A stretch of DNA of 64,000 bases from Hahella sp. CCB-MM4 (GCF_002260525.1 NZ_MRYI01000001.1:62001-126000), one strand, 5' to 3'. Shown: positions 1 through 9,187, numbered from the stretch's first letter. A program made the numbers and translations. The notes: a model not told the origin generated them from the sequence alone.

Positions 1-186
1 GACGTCATATTCGCTATCCATCAGCCTGTTCACCGCCTGATTATAGGCACTGACATGCTCGGTTTCGTATTTCACCCGGACGCTGCTCTTCAAGGCCTGA
101 TTGATCAGAATAAAGTCCTGGCGGTCGTCCTCTACCACCATCACCTTGATCAGTTTTTTACTCTTGGGAGATGCTTGTATGTCCAT
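1..186 (-). CDS. Response regulator receiver protein (partial, runs off the window start)
   Basis: Only the first 62 codons are present; the rest lies beyond base 1. The visible part is the beginning of a CheY-like receiver domain: after a short basic lead comes a hydrophobic strand ending in VVEDD (acidic pocket at residues 19-21), then an amphipathic helix. The ATG at 186-184 follows a TAGGGA ribosome site. The start overlaps the end of the preceding response regulator gene by 29 bases, so the two are probably translationally coupled members of one operon led by the ethylene-receptor-like kinase. The phosphoacceptor aspartate and any output domain are outside the window, so the output cannot be stated. 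Confidence 0.8.
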   Translation of the reverse strand, partial: MDIQASPKSKKLIKVMVVEDDRQDFILINQALKSSVRVKYETEHVSAYNQAVNRLMDSEYDV

Positions 187-628
187 GAGAATCCCTATTT
201 AAACTAAACCAATAGCGATAAACCTCACCGATGATTCTTTCCAGGCTGGCAAGATCATCAGGTTTGCAGATGTATGAGTTTGCTCCCAGCTCGTAACTGT
301 TCATGATGTCTTCACCTGACTCGGAGGTAGAAAACACAATGATTGGCAATGATGCCAGTTTGCTATTGTTTTTAATGTCCCGAAGGCAACTTCGACCATC
401 TTTCTTCGGCATATTGAGATCAAGAAATACAATGGTTGAATGGCTGAATAACTCAACTTCCTGATCATTCTCTGACAGCAGGTGAAGTGCTTCCATGAGT
501 TCTTCGCCATCACGGAAACTCTTTACCGTAAAAGGCGTATTTGACCGTTTGACCGCCGTTCGAATCAGCAATAGGTCTTCAGGGTCATCATCCACAACCA
601 GCAGTTGCGGCAGGTAATCAGAATCCAA
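158..628 (-). CDS. Single-domain response regulator (Rcp1-like), partner of the upstream kinase
   Basis: A 156-residue stand-alone receiver domain. Acidic pocket D13-D15, likely phosphoacceptor D70 in FLDLNMP, conserved hydroxyl residue at S100/T101 and K122 in CKPDD are all present. There is no DNA-binding or enzymatic output domain, as in Rcp1-type regulators that pair with phytochrome-like kinases and relay phosphate. I chose the TTG at 628-626 because it sits six bases after a strong GGAGG lying inside the last codons of the kinase gene. It overlaps the kinase stop by 11 bases. A longer open frame upstream of this TTG is just antisense-like reading within the kinase gene and lacks receiver features. 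Likely coupled translation with the kinase. Confidence 0.85.
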   Translation of the reverse strand: MDSDYLPQLLVVDDDPEDLLLIRTAVKRSNTPFTVKSFRDGEELMEALHLLSENDQEVELFSHSTIVFLDLNMPKKDGRSCLRDIKNNSKLASLPIIVFSTSESGEDIMNSYELGANSYICKPDDLASLERIIGEVYRYWFSLNRDSHGHTSISQE

Positions 629-2270
629 TGCCCACCTCCTTCTGATATATCGGGAGTTCAAAATAGATAGAAGCCCCTTTCCCCGGCGCTCCCTCAGCCC
701 AAATCGCTCCCTGGTGCCGCTCAACAATCTTGCGGCAGATTGCCAACCCCATACCGGTACCGGAGTATGTATCCCGCCCATGGAGACGCTTGAACACCTC
801 AAAAATCTGCTCAGAGTAACGAGGGTCGAAACCGATGCCGTTGTCTTTGATACAGATTTGGTAAATATCATCCTGAATGACCGTGCCGTTGATACTCACA
901 ACAGGCACATTTCCATCGACCTTGTATTTCAGGCTGTTGGCGATAACGTTCTGCATCAATTGCCTGACCTGACTCGTATCGCACTCAATCGTGGCCAGAA
1001 ACCCGGTTTGGATTTCAGCGCCAGATTCATCAATGGCCAACTGCAGGTCTGATAAGACATCCTCCAGGATCTTATTCAAATCCGTTGGCTGAAAGCAGCT
1101 TCCCTTGGAAGTTACCCGGCTGTATGACAGCAAGCTGTCCAGCAACTCCCTCATCCTCTCCGCAGCGCTGACCACATAGCCTGAAAATTCCTGCCCCTCT
1201 GAGGTAAATTCACCGTAATCCTGACTCTGCAGCAACTTGGAAAAGGAGATGATTTTCCTTAACGGTTCCCGCAAATCATGGGAAGCAATAAAAGCAAACT
1301 CCTGTAGTTCCCGATTTGATCTTTCCAGTGCGGAATTCCGACTTTCTATACGCCGTTCATATTCTTTGCGCTCACTGACATCCACCACAGAAGCAACGAT
1401 TTCCTGCCGATCAATACTCCCCACAGGGTTCAAGCCAATTTCCACAGGCACCCGAGTGCCGTCCTGTCGCAGGCCGTAGAGATCCTTTCTCTCTCCCATC
1501 GCCCGGCGTTCCGGGGCATCACAGTAGAGACCACGGTCTTCAACATGTTGTTTGCGTAATTCGGAAGGCACCAGTAACTCGATACTTTTTCCCTCCAGCT
1601 CCTCCGACGCGTAGCGGAAGATGGAAAGAGCCTGTTCGTTGGCCTGAAGCACTTTGCCCTGCCGGTTGATGACGATCATGCCATTCGGAGCACACTCGAA
1701 GATGCTGCGAAAGCGTTGCTGTGCCCGGGTGGCAAGCTCAATCTGGTTTTCCAGTGCCTGCTTGGCAGATTCCAATTCCTGGGTCCGCTCTGCCACCTTA
1801 TGTTCTAACGATAAATAAAGTCTGCGGAGTTCCTGCTCTACTTCTTCCCGTCGGGACATTTCATCTCCCAGAGCCCTGTTGCGCTCTTCCAGTATCGCCA
1901 GGCTCGGCATACTGAGCACCTTGGGAAGCAGTGGCCATACCAGTACCGCTGTTACCAAAGAGACTAACGCGGTAAAACCTTTGACGTAGCCTTCCAGATA
2001 ATAATTGCTGTGCCAGGTATTCCAGATATTGAGAAGGTGAGTGGTTCCGCAGGCAAAAATGAAGCAGGCAAACAGGATAAAAATCCAATTGAATTCAAAG
2101 TCCCGTTTTTTAACCCAGATTAGATACAACGCCAGAGGAATGGAGTAATACGATACGGCAATCAGCGCGTCAGAAGCCGTATGCAGAAAGACAAGATCTG
2201 TCTGCCAAAGATAGCAATAACCATGAGGCGTCAACGTTTGTGAGGAAAATTGGGCCAGCAGTTCGTCCAT
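618..2270 (-). CDS. Histidine kinase with an N-terminal ethylene-receptor-like (ETR1-type) domain
   Basis: 550 residues. Residues about 25-120 form three membrane helices that match the plant ethylene-binding domain. Every key ETR1 position I could check is present at a constant offset of nine: D34, Y41, I44, P45, I71, C74 and H78 correspond to ETR1 D25, Y32, I35, P36, I62, C65 and H69, the last two being the copper ligands. A coiled coil (about 125-185) leads to a PAS domain (about 186-300), a HisKA dimerisation helix with phospho-accepting H331 (IASHDLREPL), and an ATPase domain with N445, DNGIG (476-480) and GTGMGL (504-509). Two response regulators follow in overlapping frames. The ligand is inferred from the domain; binding is not shown. 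Inner-membrane location. Confidence 0.92.
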   Translation of the reverse strand: MDELLAQFSSQTLTPHGYCYLWQTDLVFLHTASDALIAVSYYSIPLALYLIWVKKRDFEFNWIFILFACFIFACGTTHLLNIWNTWHSNYYLEGYVKGFTALVSLVTAVLVWPLLPKVLSMPSLAILEERNRALGDEMSRREEVEQELRRLYLSLEHKVAERTQELESAKQALENQIELATRAQQRFRSIFECAPNGMIVINRQGKVLQANEQALSIFRYASEELEGKSIELLVPSELRKQHVEDRGLYCDAPERRAMGERKDLYGLRQDGTRVPVEIGLNPVGSIDRQEIVASVVDVSERKEYERRIESRNSALERSNRELQEFAFIASHDLREPLRKIISFSKLLQSQDYGEFTSEGQEFSGYVVSAAERMRELLDSLLSYSRVTSKGSCFQPTDLNKILEDVLSDLQLAIDESGAEIQTGFLATIECDTSQVRQLMQNVIANSLKYKVDGNVPVVSINGTVIQDDIYQICIKDNGIGFDPRYSEQIFEVFKRLHGRDTYSGTGMGLAICRKIVERHQGAIWAEGAPGKGASIYFELPIYQKEVGIGF

Positions 2271-2501
2271 GCATCCTCCAATGAATTAGCGCAGACCTGT
2301 TTAGAATATTCCCGTACGGCTATGCCCATAGCACATTTAGTGACGCCTCCGGATAACACCCATCCTGGAAACGACAACCATGTATCAGTGTAGATCGCAC
2401 TATCAGCTAAAGCGAATATCCCGAGTAATTCCGAAGGATATTATTCGGCAAACCTAAATAATGATTTGATTTCTCTTTAAAAAACTTGGAAGACGCTAGA
2501 G

Positions 2502-2590
2502 AAGATACTAGATAAAGATGGTAAGGAGACTAGCGATAATAGGGATGGTACAGAGACTAGTAACAATAAAGGATTAGCGAAAGAACTAGC
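2502..2590. repeat. Degenerate tandem repeat in the gap before the kinase gene
   Basis: The 365-base gap 2271-2635 has no convincing gene. Within it the word ACTAG recurs at 2507, 2529, 2556 and 2586, each closing a purine-rich unit of 22, 27 or 30 bases that also shares a GATGGTA or similar core. The copies are imperfect. The kinase promoter must lie in the same gap, but I could not pick a clear -35/-10 pair. Confidence 0.55.
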
Positions 2591-2600
2591 GGACGTACAG

Positions 2601-2627
2601 GCAGATGAAGACTCGCTTCATCTGCCA
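2601..2627 (-). terminator. Strong hairpin just downstream of the binding-protein gene
   Basis: A perfect 11-base inverted repeat (GGCAGATGAAG against CTTCATCTGCC) with a five-base loop starts nine bases past the stop of the minus-strand binding-protein gene. There is no T run on the minus strand, so it may be a terminator or a 3'-end stabilising hairpin. Confidence 0.55.
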
Positions 2628-2635
2628 CAAGTCTT

Positions 2636-3361
2636 TTATTTGACACCATAATCCGCAAGGATCTTGTTGTAGGTTCCATCAGCCTTTATGGCCGCCAGTC
2701 CCCGGTTATAAGCATCAATGATTTTCTGCCCTCTGGCATTCGCCCTTCCGGCCGCGACATGAAGATTGTTCACTGACAAAGCACTGGTCGTGAAATCCAC
2801 GGCTCCGAGATCCAAACCGGCTCCCTTGATCACAGACTTGGCGACGATTTCATCTTCCAGAGTCAGATCAATACGGCCACTCAACAATTTCTTGATATTT
2901 GCTTCTATGCTGCCCGCTTCCGGCCGGGAAAAATTGCCTGCCTTGGAGAATTCATCCCCATAGCCATAACCACTGACAATACCCACTTTTTTCCCACTGA
3001 GACTATCCAGCCCGTTAAACTCGAAGGCGTCTCCTTTTTTCTTGATGAACTTGATACTGTTCTGCGCGTAGTAATCGCTATATATCAGGTAGCCTTCGCG
3101 CTCTTCGGTATACCAGGCCCCCGGCAGCAGATCTACATTGCCATTCTTGACCTCATTTAATGCCCGATTCCAGGGCATGATTTTGAAATCCACCGTGTAG
3201 CCTTCCTTTGCCATGGCCGCCTTCAATAAGGCAATCGATATACCCGGATCCGAACCTTCCTGAATAAAAGGAGGCCAGGGATCCTGAGCCGCCGTAACAG
3301 TTTCAGCTTGGACAGAAAATGCAAACAGCAGGCTAACTATCAAAGTGGAGATTATCTTCAT
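2636..3361 (-). CDS. Periplasmic solute-binding protein, family 3 (amino-acid type)
   Basis: 241 residues with a clear signal peptide, probable cleavage after SVQA (residue 19). The mature protein has the bilobed SBP family 3 pattern: an early WPPF ligand loop, a DLLPGAW segment in the first lobe, and a GKKVGIVSGYGYG strand-loop at the start of the second lobe. Start ATG at 3361 follows GAGGT at six-base spacing. The gene lies 60 bases behind a chemoreceptor gene on the same strand, with no permease nearby. It may therefore serve sensing (delivering a ligand to the chemoreceptor) rather than, or besides, transport. The ligand is not identifiable from sequence. A hairpin at 2601-2627 follows. 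Confidence 0.85.
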   Translation of the reverse strand: MKIISTLIVSLLFAFSVQAETVTAAQDPWPPFIQEGSDPGISIALLKAAMAKEGYTVDFKIMPWNRALNEVKNGNVDLLPGAWYTEEREGYLIYSDYYAQNSIKFIKKKGDAFEFNGLDSLSGKKVGIVSGYGYGDEFSKAGNFSRPEAGSIEANIKKLLSGRIDLTLEDEIVAKSVIKGAGLDLGAVDFTTSALSVNNLHVAAGRANARGQKIIDAYNRGLAAIKADGTYNKILADYGVK

Positions 3362-3421
3362 TAAGGTACCTCACTAAGCCGTGACTTTCACTTTCGCTTG
3401 GGCGACCTGAAGCTACCACTC

Positions 3422-4963
3422 TCAGGTCCTGAACTTCGACAACCTTCCTATCACTTCTCCAGCGAGCTGACTGACATCTTCTGCCCGCTCAGCTGATGCC
3501 GTGGCATTTTGGGACAGGGAGGTCGCAACCCCGGATATTTCTACGATGTTCTGATTGATTTCATTGATCACATTACTCTGCTCATCAGAAGCCGTAGAAA
3601 TGTGGATATTTTTCTCTGCCATGGTCTGGATAACCGCGTTGATTTCCTCAATGGCTTCACCAGCCTTATTCACCCGTTCAACGCCGGCCTGAGTTCTTTC
3701 AGCCAGTAGCGCAACCCCTTTCTCAACGGCATCGCTGACACTCTGCAGAGTCTCAATACTTGCCTGAATTTCATCCGTGGACTGGCTGGTTTTGACGGCA
3801 AGGTTACGTACCTCATCCGCTACCACGGCAAATCCGCGCCCGGCTTCACCCGCCCTGGCAGCTTCTATTGCCGCATTAAGTGCCAACAGGTTCGTCTGCT
3901 CGGAAATACTCTTGATCACTTCCAGAACCTGGCTGATGTTCTTACCTTCTGAAATCAACTGGGATGCACGGGTTGTAACGGTTCCAATCTCGGTGGCCAG
4001 TGAATCGATATCGCGGACGACTTCTCCCACAATGGCCTTGCCTTGAGAGCTTTTTTCCATGGCGCTACCCGCATCCTCGGAAGCTTGCGCAGCACTGCGG
4101 GCCACTTCAGAGATCGACTCCGTCATTTCAGAGGTAGCGGTGGCCATCATCTCAATCTGGGATTGTTGCCCGGCCAGGTGCTGCGAGGTTTCCGCCGCCA
4201 TTTCACGGTTCCGGCTGGACTGGTTCTGCAACTCAGCCGCCGCCGCGCTAATACTGGAGACAATTTCCTTCAGAGAGTTAACAAAGGTATTGAAGCCGTT
4301 GGTCAAGCGATCCAACTCTTTGCCGGGAGGCATTTCCAACTGTTTGGTAAGATCCCCTTCCCCAGTGGCAATTTCCTGGATGGCGTCGGAAATCACTTCG
4401 ATCGGCTTTAGAACTGTGCGACTCAGTACAACCAGCATCAACAGGGTAATGGCGATATCCAGGACCACAATCATCACAACCTGTTGGGTCAAAAGACCGT
4501 TCAGGCGAGGAGCTATAATATTCATGTCGACATAGACAGTTACTTTCCCGACAGCGTTTTCCTCACCATATTCCACGTAGGTCAGGTTGGCTTCCACCGT
4601 ATCCGTGGAACTTTCAGGAGGCGCTTTGATTTCAACAAAGACAGGGTCGCCGTTGTCGTCAACACCATCCTTACCGAACCACGACAAGGTCTTTCCGTCT
4701 GCACCTGTGACCTGTATCGCCGCCATGACGTCTGCGGTAAGTTCTGATTTGATATTGGCGTTCAGCGGATCAATGCTGTAATTCCAGATCGGCCCCGGCA
4801 GGCTGAGCTGCATACGCCCGACTGCCGCGTTAACCGCATTGTTTAAATCTTTTACCAGATCATCCTTGAGACTGTTGTAGTTGTAGTAGCCGAACAGCAC
4901 CAGTATCAATGTGACGACCACAACAATTTGACTAATAAATTGAAACTTGATGCTCCTGAGCAT
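3422..4963 (-). CDS. Methyl-accepting chemotaxis protein
   Basis: 513 residues in the classic transmembrane layout: membrane helix about 10-28, a small periplasmic sensor of about 130 residues, a second helix about 161-181, a HAMP linker about 182-235, then a long signalling coiled coil. The hairpin tip that contacts CheA/CheW is clear ([20 protein letters not shown] followed by [10 protein letters not shown]). There is no C-terminal CheR-tethering pentapeptide. I set the start at the ATG at 4963-4961, six bases after GAGG; an in-frame GTG five codons earlier has no such site. The periplasmic-binding-protein gene follows by 60 bases, suggesting a sensing pair. The sensor domain did not suggest a ligand. 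Confidence 0.93.
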   Translation of the reverse strand: MLRSIKFQFISQIVVVVTLILVLFGYYNYNSLKDDLVKDLNNAVNAAVGRMQLSLPGPIWNYSIDPLNANIKSELTADVMAAIQVTGADGKTLSWFGKDGVDDNGDPVFVEIKAPPESSTDTVEANLTYVEYGEENAVGKVTVYVDMNIIAPRLNGLLTQQVVMIVVLDIAITLLMLVVLSRTVLKPIEVISDAIQEIATGEGDLTKQLEMPPGKELDRLTNGFNTFVNSLKEIVSSISAAAAELQNQSSRNREMAAETSQHLAGQQSQIEMMATATSEMTESISEVARSAAQASEDAGSAMEKSSQGKAIVGEVVRDIDSLATEIGTVTTRASQLISEGKNISQVLEVIKSISEQTNLLALNAAIEAARAGEAGRGFAVVADEVRNLAVKTSQSTDEIQASIETLQSVSDAVEKGVALLAERTQAGVERVNKAGEAIEEINAVIQTMAEKNIHISTASDEQSNVINEINQNIVEISGVATSLSQNATASAERAEDVSQLAGEVIGRLSKFRT

Positions 4964-5255
4964 GACGTTCCTCACCACTACTAAAGGTACCCGGATAATC
5001 AGGTATTTAGACGATTGTTAATTTGGGTGATCTGAATAGGAATTCACCGGTAACTTTAAGAATAGACAAAAAATTATCATTAGATAAAAAATGCACAGAT
5101 TTTTGTCGCTTTCTTGTAAAGTTCTCGCCGCTTAGGGACACATTCCCACGGGTCGGCAATACAAGGGAAGTTATCTATACTCAATTACTGAACAGAAAAT
5201 GCACAGCGCCAACATTCATTGAACAGGACTCATAACAACCATAAGGGGTCGAATC

Positions 5256-6125
5256 ATGAACGATCGTTTGTATTACTGGACAGCCATTCTACTGACGCTT
5301 TTCAGCCTGTCTGCGCAAGCCATAGACGTCCGCCACGCAGAAGCCCGGGAAGGCTCCGTACTGGATCAATACTCGATAGATCTACTGAAGTATCTGATCG
5401 AAAGTTCCGGGGAAACGGCCAATCTGATCCCCTACAAACCTTCCGGAGCCCAAACCCGCAAAGAGTTACAGCTCAAAGAAGGAAAATATGATATCGACTG
5501 GCTGGGGGCCACCGCAGACATTGAGCAACGGGTAACCCCCATTCGTTATCCAATTTTGCGGGGATTACTGGGCCATCGGGTGTTTATCACCAATAAGCAA
5601 ATCAGCGGCAAACTGTCCAAGGGCATGTCAGTCGACGATCTGAAAGCCATGACGCTGGTGCAGGGTCAGGGCTGGGGTGACATACCGATTCTGGTAGGCG
5701 GCGGATTTACCAGGATGCAGACCAGCCCAAGCTTCGACAATATTTTTAAGATGATCGACAGCAACCGCGCGGACCTGTTCCCCCGCTCAATTATCGAACC
5801 CTATGGAGAACTGGCCAGTCGCTGCAAGCTGGATGAAAATTATGTCTGTACCGACAAGAACATGTTGGTGGATGATAAATTGCTCGTGGTGTACAAGCTT
5901 CCCATGTTTTATTTCGTCTCACCCACACGCCAGGACCTGATCGACCTGCTGAACAAAGCGTTCAGTACCCATTACGACGGCTTTCTGGAGTTTTTCAATA
6001 ACCATCCCCTGGTGAAAGACTCTCTCCAAAAAATGGAAGGGCGCACAGTTTTCAAGATCGAAAAGAACGAATCCCTGAGTGCCGAGACCAACGCTATTCC
6101 TGACAAATACTGGCTGAGCCTCTAA
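5256..6125 (+). CDS. Periplasmic solute-binding-like protein
   Basis: 289 residues with a signal peptide (cleavage probably after AQA near residue 22) and an ABC-type binding-protein fold pattern related to SBP family 3, though diverged: a KEGKYDIDWLG segment typical of the first lobe, and a VQGQGWGD strand-loop typical of the second. Start ATG follows AAGGGG at seven bases. It is divergent from the chemoreceptor gene and stands alone, with no permease or ATPase near. The ligand is unknown; proteins of this type are often annotated as diguanylate-cyclase- or chemotaxis-associated binding proteins, but nothing here proves that role. It converges on the lipoprotein gene, ending at a tandem repeat. 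Confidence 0.7.
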   Translation: MNDRLYYWTAILLTLFSLSAQAIDVRHAEAREGSVLDQYSIDLLKYLIESSGETANLIPYKPSGAQTRKELQLKEGKYDIDWLGATADIEQRVTPIRYPILRGLLGHRVFITNKQISGKLSKGMSVDDLKAMTLVQGQGWGDIPILVGGGFTRMQTSPSFDNIFKMIDSNRADLFPRSIIEPYGELASRCKLDENYVCTDKNMLVDDKLLVVYKLPMFYFVSPTRQDLIDLLNKAFSTHYDGFLEFFNNHPLVKDSLQKMEGRTVFKIEKNESLSAETNAIPDKYWLSL

Positions 6126-6170
6126 ACCTTGGAGGCCGCCAACATTTTGGGATTTACCGGAACTTTAAAA

Positions 6171-6242
6171 GCTGCCGGTATTTTGGACACTAGCGGTATC
6201 TAGCAAGTTGCTGGTATCCAGGAAGTTACCGGTATTTAAGAA
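6171..6242. repeat. Four tandem 18-base degenerate repeats
   Basis: Four contiguous 18-base units (6171-6188, 6189-6206, 6207-6224, 6225-6242) share the core GCCGGTAT/GCGGTAT/GCTGGTAT/ACCGGTAT followed by an A/G-rich tail. The last unit encodes the C-terminal codons and stop of the minus-strand lipoprotein gene, so the array spans a gene end. Confidence 0.8.
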
Positions 6243-7587
6243 GCCCAATGGTGATCGCTGCAATATCCCGGGCAGGCTGACTGGCATCATACACAAAGAG
6301 AGCACCATCCGAGCTGACGACTCCGTATCGCCCGTTGATCGTCAGCTCCCCATCGCTGTCCACGTTGTAGTCCAGACGCTCTTCCCGCAAGGCAACATCA
6401 TTGGTGACCAGGGTCTGGCGATTAATGCCTGACCCGGCACCATCGGCCGTATACTCACTGAGAATCAGAGAGCCTTCGATGGAATCCTGGTATAACGTCC
6501 CCATCCAGTAGGTTCCTGATATTTTGCTGTTCGACATCCCCCCGGAAGTATTGCGAATGCAGACATTCCAGTTAAGACGTTTTTTCCAGGCTTTATTCAA
6601 TGGCTGAATAGCGGATACCGGTTCCACCGGGTTCGGTGGATATCCGCACCCCGGATCAGTGTCAGGACAAGTACCGGCAAACAGATCCTCATTAATTTTC
6701 CGCTCTACGTATGCCACCTGCGAAAAATGCACAACACTACCGTCGCTCGAAGCCCCGCCAAATGCTTTAACTTCGATCGGGCAGCCTCCCAGATATGGCA
6801 CCTGGAAATACTCTGTTCCAAACTCGTCCTCTAAAAGAATCTTGTCACAGCTATTATCGATAACTGGCTCAAACACCCCTTTCCAGTATCCGTCTGACGA
6901 GGCATCAGTCACTTCGAGGACTTTATTTCTGGTGAACCCGTACCCAAACAGTTTTGCAGGATCACCCGTCCCCGGCGTGGTTTTGGTCATCGAGAGATTG
7001 TCCGCATCGACAAACTGAGCGCTGTACGAGTGGACTTCCATGGGACCATCTTCAATCAGGTCGCCATCGCCATCCCGCTGATCTTCCAGTCGTATGCAGG
7101 TGTAGTTACCGTCAGTCAAATCCGGCGGCGTCACGGTATCGGTATCGCTTTCCGGCAACTTCCCGATCGGGGTAAACAGACCCAAAGCGACTTCCTGGGT
7201 GTTCAAGGTCATGAATGTCTTGAGCGACTTGTTTGGCATCATCAATCGATAGTTGGCATTTTTTTCCGTGTAGTACTGTTCGGCACTCTGGTATCGCCAC
7301 TCGATCCCCCGATAAGGGATGAATTCGCCTTTGTTATCCTGTTCCAGCGCATCCAAAAAGGTAGAAGCGGCAGTATCGGCGGTATAGCCAATGGAAATTC
7401 TGGCATCACCACGATTCAAGGAACTTTCAGTTCCGATCGTATTGCCTTGCAGGAAAAATGGATCGCCTATTACCAAGGGGGTTTTGGGTTTATTTTCCAG
7501 CTCTTCACAGCCCATCATCATCAAGGGAACAGCAACTGCGAATGCAAATTTGGTAAGCGATGTCGAACTGATACGTGCCAGGTTCAT
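6226..7587 (-). CDS. Hypothetical lipoprotein
   Basis: 453 residues. The N-terminus is a lipoprotein signal: positively charged start, hydrophobic stretch, then PLMMMGC with the lipidated cysteine at residue 27. The -3 residue is methionine rather than the usual leucine. The mature part is rich in Asp, Gly and Thr with short repeated strand-like segments and several cysteine pairs (for example GTCPDTDPGCGYPP), suggesting an extracytoplasmic beta-rich fold. I do not recognise the family. Start ATG follows GGAA at six bases. It stands alone; the 3' end lies in an 18-base tandem repeat. Probably anchored in the outer membrane, function unknown. Confidence 0.75.
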   Translation of the reverse strand: MNLARISSTSLTKFAFAVAVPLMMMGCEELENKPKTPLVIGDPFFLQGNTIGTESSLNRGDARISIGYTADTAASTFLDALEQDNKGEFIPYRGIEWRYQSAEQYYTEKNANYRLMMPNKSLKTFMTLNTQEVALGLFTPIGKLPESDTDTVTPPDLTDGNYTCIRLEDQRDGDGDLIEDGPMEVHSYSAQFVDADNLSMTKTTPGTGDPAKLFGYGFTRNKVLEVTDASSDGYWKGVFEPVIDNSCDKILLEDEFGTEYFQVPYLGGCPIEVKAFGGASSDGSVVHFSQVAYVERKINEDLFAGTCPDTDPGCGYPPNPVEPVSAIQPLNKAWKKRLNWNVCIRNTSGGMSNSKISGTYWMGTLYQDSIEGSLILSEYTADGAGSGINRQTLVTNDVALREERLDYNVDSDGELTINGRYGVVSSDGALFVYDASQPARDIAAITIGLLKYR

Positions 7588-7700
7588 TGTTATTCCGTTA
7601 CAAAACTCAACATATTCTTACTCAGGCATACTAAAGAGCATGCGCAAAAATACGTTGATCAACTTGGCAATTGTTAAAGGAGAGGAAACCCCAAAGAAAG

Positions 7701-7727
7701 GAAGCTAAGGAAGCTAAGGAAGCTCCG
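7701..7727. repeat. Three tandem 9-base repeats
   Basis: GAAGCTAAG, GAAGCTAAG and GAAGCTCCG follow each other directly in the 151-base gap just past the 3' end of the acyltransferase gene. The surrounding sequence is purine rich (AAAGGAGAGG, CCAAAGAAAGG). Confidence 0.75.
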
Positions 7728-7738
7728 GAGCATAGAAC

Positions 7739-9187
7739 TCAGGAGCGACGTTTCCGGTATTTGGGGTTGGTGGATGCCGCCATACTGGTGAGAGACTTGT
7801 ACTCCTCAAAAGAGGCGACAATCGCATTGATCAAATCTTCAGGTTCATCAATCAACTCGCGGTCCACATTGATACCGATCTGGACGCCACCGTTGTAACT
7901 CAGAAGACTCAGCCCCAGACCAATGTCCCCCGCCTGAGGCACCCAGAACATCAGTTCCTTCACCTGACTTCCAGCCAGATAACGCGCCCGTCTGGCCGCC
8001 GGAACATTAGAAAGCACCATGGAGGTCTTATTGCTGAACAATTCCAGCAACGACTCCTGCACCCCTTGCGGCACCAGGCCAATCGCTGCCAATAAAGTGT
8101 GCGAGAGGGTTGGCTGCATAGATTCCTTCAAGGCCATCATGTCATGTTTGACCTTATACAACCGCTCTACCGGATTGCCGATTTGAGCCGCCAGCGGCAC
8201 AAAGACGGTACCGAATTGATTTCCCAGTTCATGCAGTTGCACTCGCCCGGCTCGGGTTTCCAAGGGCCTTAGGTTGACCGGGAGCGTGGCATGTACCCGG
8301 AGCTCATCCACATCATCTTCCCGCTCGACCAATAACTGACGCAGTCCACCACTGACACAGGCCAGCAGCACATCATTAATAGTGCAGCCAAAACTCTGGG
8401 CCACTTGTTTAAAGTCCGTCAGGGGAATAGCTTCGGACCAGCTACAGGATTTCATGACACCAAGACTACGCCGTAAAGATCGCGCATTGTCAGAAGGCAG
8501 GGCTGCGAGCTTGGCCAATTCTGCCGCACCATTCAGACCACTGCGAATGGTATCCATCGCATATTCTGAATTCTGCAGCATTTGCCGCCCTTCTTCCGTC
8601 AGCCGATAGCTGAGTCGGGTACACTTCTCTACCGCTCGCGCCAGACTTTCTATGCCGAAACTAAGAGCCTGTCTGGCCTGCTGAGTGCCTTTAACAGACT
8701 CCTGCCCCGGGAAAGGATCTATATTGGGAGTCTGATCAGATATGCTGCCGAATACGGCCGCCAGGGACAGCCCATCTGCATAACTGTGGTGCACACGCAT
8801 CACCGCCACATGCTGTCCCTGGTAATTCTCCACCAGAACGAACTGCCACATGGGCTTGGTGGGATCCAGAGGAGTGCTCATCTGCTCTCCAATAAACTCC
8901 TGCAGGGTTTTCTTGTCTGCCGGCTCCGGCAATGCCACACGGCGAACATGGTAATCCAGGGAAAAGTGTTGTGCAGGCTCCCAGAGATAGACACCTGAGT
9001 GACTCCTGGGCACCTTGAGAAAACGAGAAAATGTCAGAAAGCGGGTACGTACGAGTTCCTTGAACTTGCTGAATTTTATTGGCTCAACCACGGCCATTGC
9101 GGTAATGACCATATTATTGGTGGGGCGATCCAGCCGCAGCCAGGCCGCATCGACACCGTTGACAGGTTCAAAGGATGTATCACTCAT
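7739..9187 (-). CDS. Wax ester synthase / diacylglycerol acyltransferase (WS/DGAT)
   Basis: 482 residues from the ATG at 9187. The family's active-site motif HHxxxDG is present as HHSYADG (H133, H134, D138, G139), along with the conserved NDVLLACVSGGLRQ and SNVPAARR segments of the C-terminal half. The enzyme joins acyl-CoA to a fatty alcohol or diacylglycerol, producing wax esters or triacylglycerol at the inner membrane face. An in-frame GTG nine codons upstream is possible, but family members normally begin close to the GVDAAWL segment. An alpha/beta hydrolase gene is divergently oriented across a 386-base gap containing a strong inverted repeat at 9250-9284. Wax synthesis versus TAG synthesis cannot be separated from sequence. 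Confidence 0.92.
   Translation of the reverse strand: MSDTSFEPVNGVDAAWLRLDRPTNNMVITAMAVVEPIKFSKFKELVRTRFLTFSRFLKVPRSHSGVYLWEPAQHFSLDYHVRRVALPEPADKKTLQEFIGEQMSTPLDPTKPMWQFVLVENYQGQHVAVMRVHHSYADGLSLAAVFGSISDQTPNIDPFPGQESVKGTQQARQALSFGIESLARAVEKCTRLSYRLTEEGRQMLQNSEYAMDTIRSGLNGAAELAKLAALPSDNARSLRRSLGVMKSCSWSEAIPLTDFKQVAQSFGCTINDVLLACVSGGLRQLLVEREDDVDELRVHATLPVNLRPLETRAGRVQLHELGNQFGTVFVPLAAQIGNPVERLYKVKHDMMALKESMQPTLSHTLLAAIGLVPQGVQESLLELFSNKTSMVLSNVPAARRARYLAGSQVKELMFWVPQAGDIGLGLSLLSYNGGVQIGINVDRELIDEPEDLINAIVASFEEYKSLTSMAASTNPKYRKRRS

Noticed and set aside
629-871. A longer reading frame that would extend the response regulator upstream by about 80 residues
   Set aside because: It lies wholly inside the kinase gene in another frame, has no receiver features, and the TTG at 628 has a strong ribosome site.
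4964-5255. A sigma-28 flagellar promoter for the chemoreceptor
   Set aside because: No TAAA-N15-GCCGATAA match was found on the minus strand.
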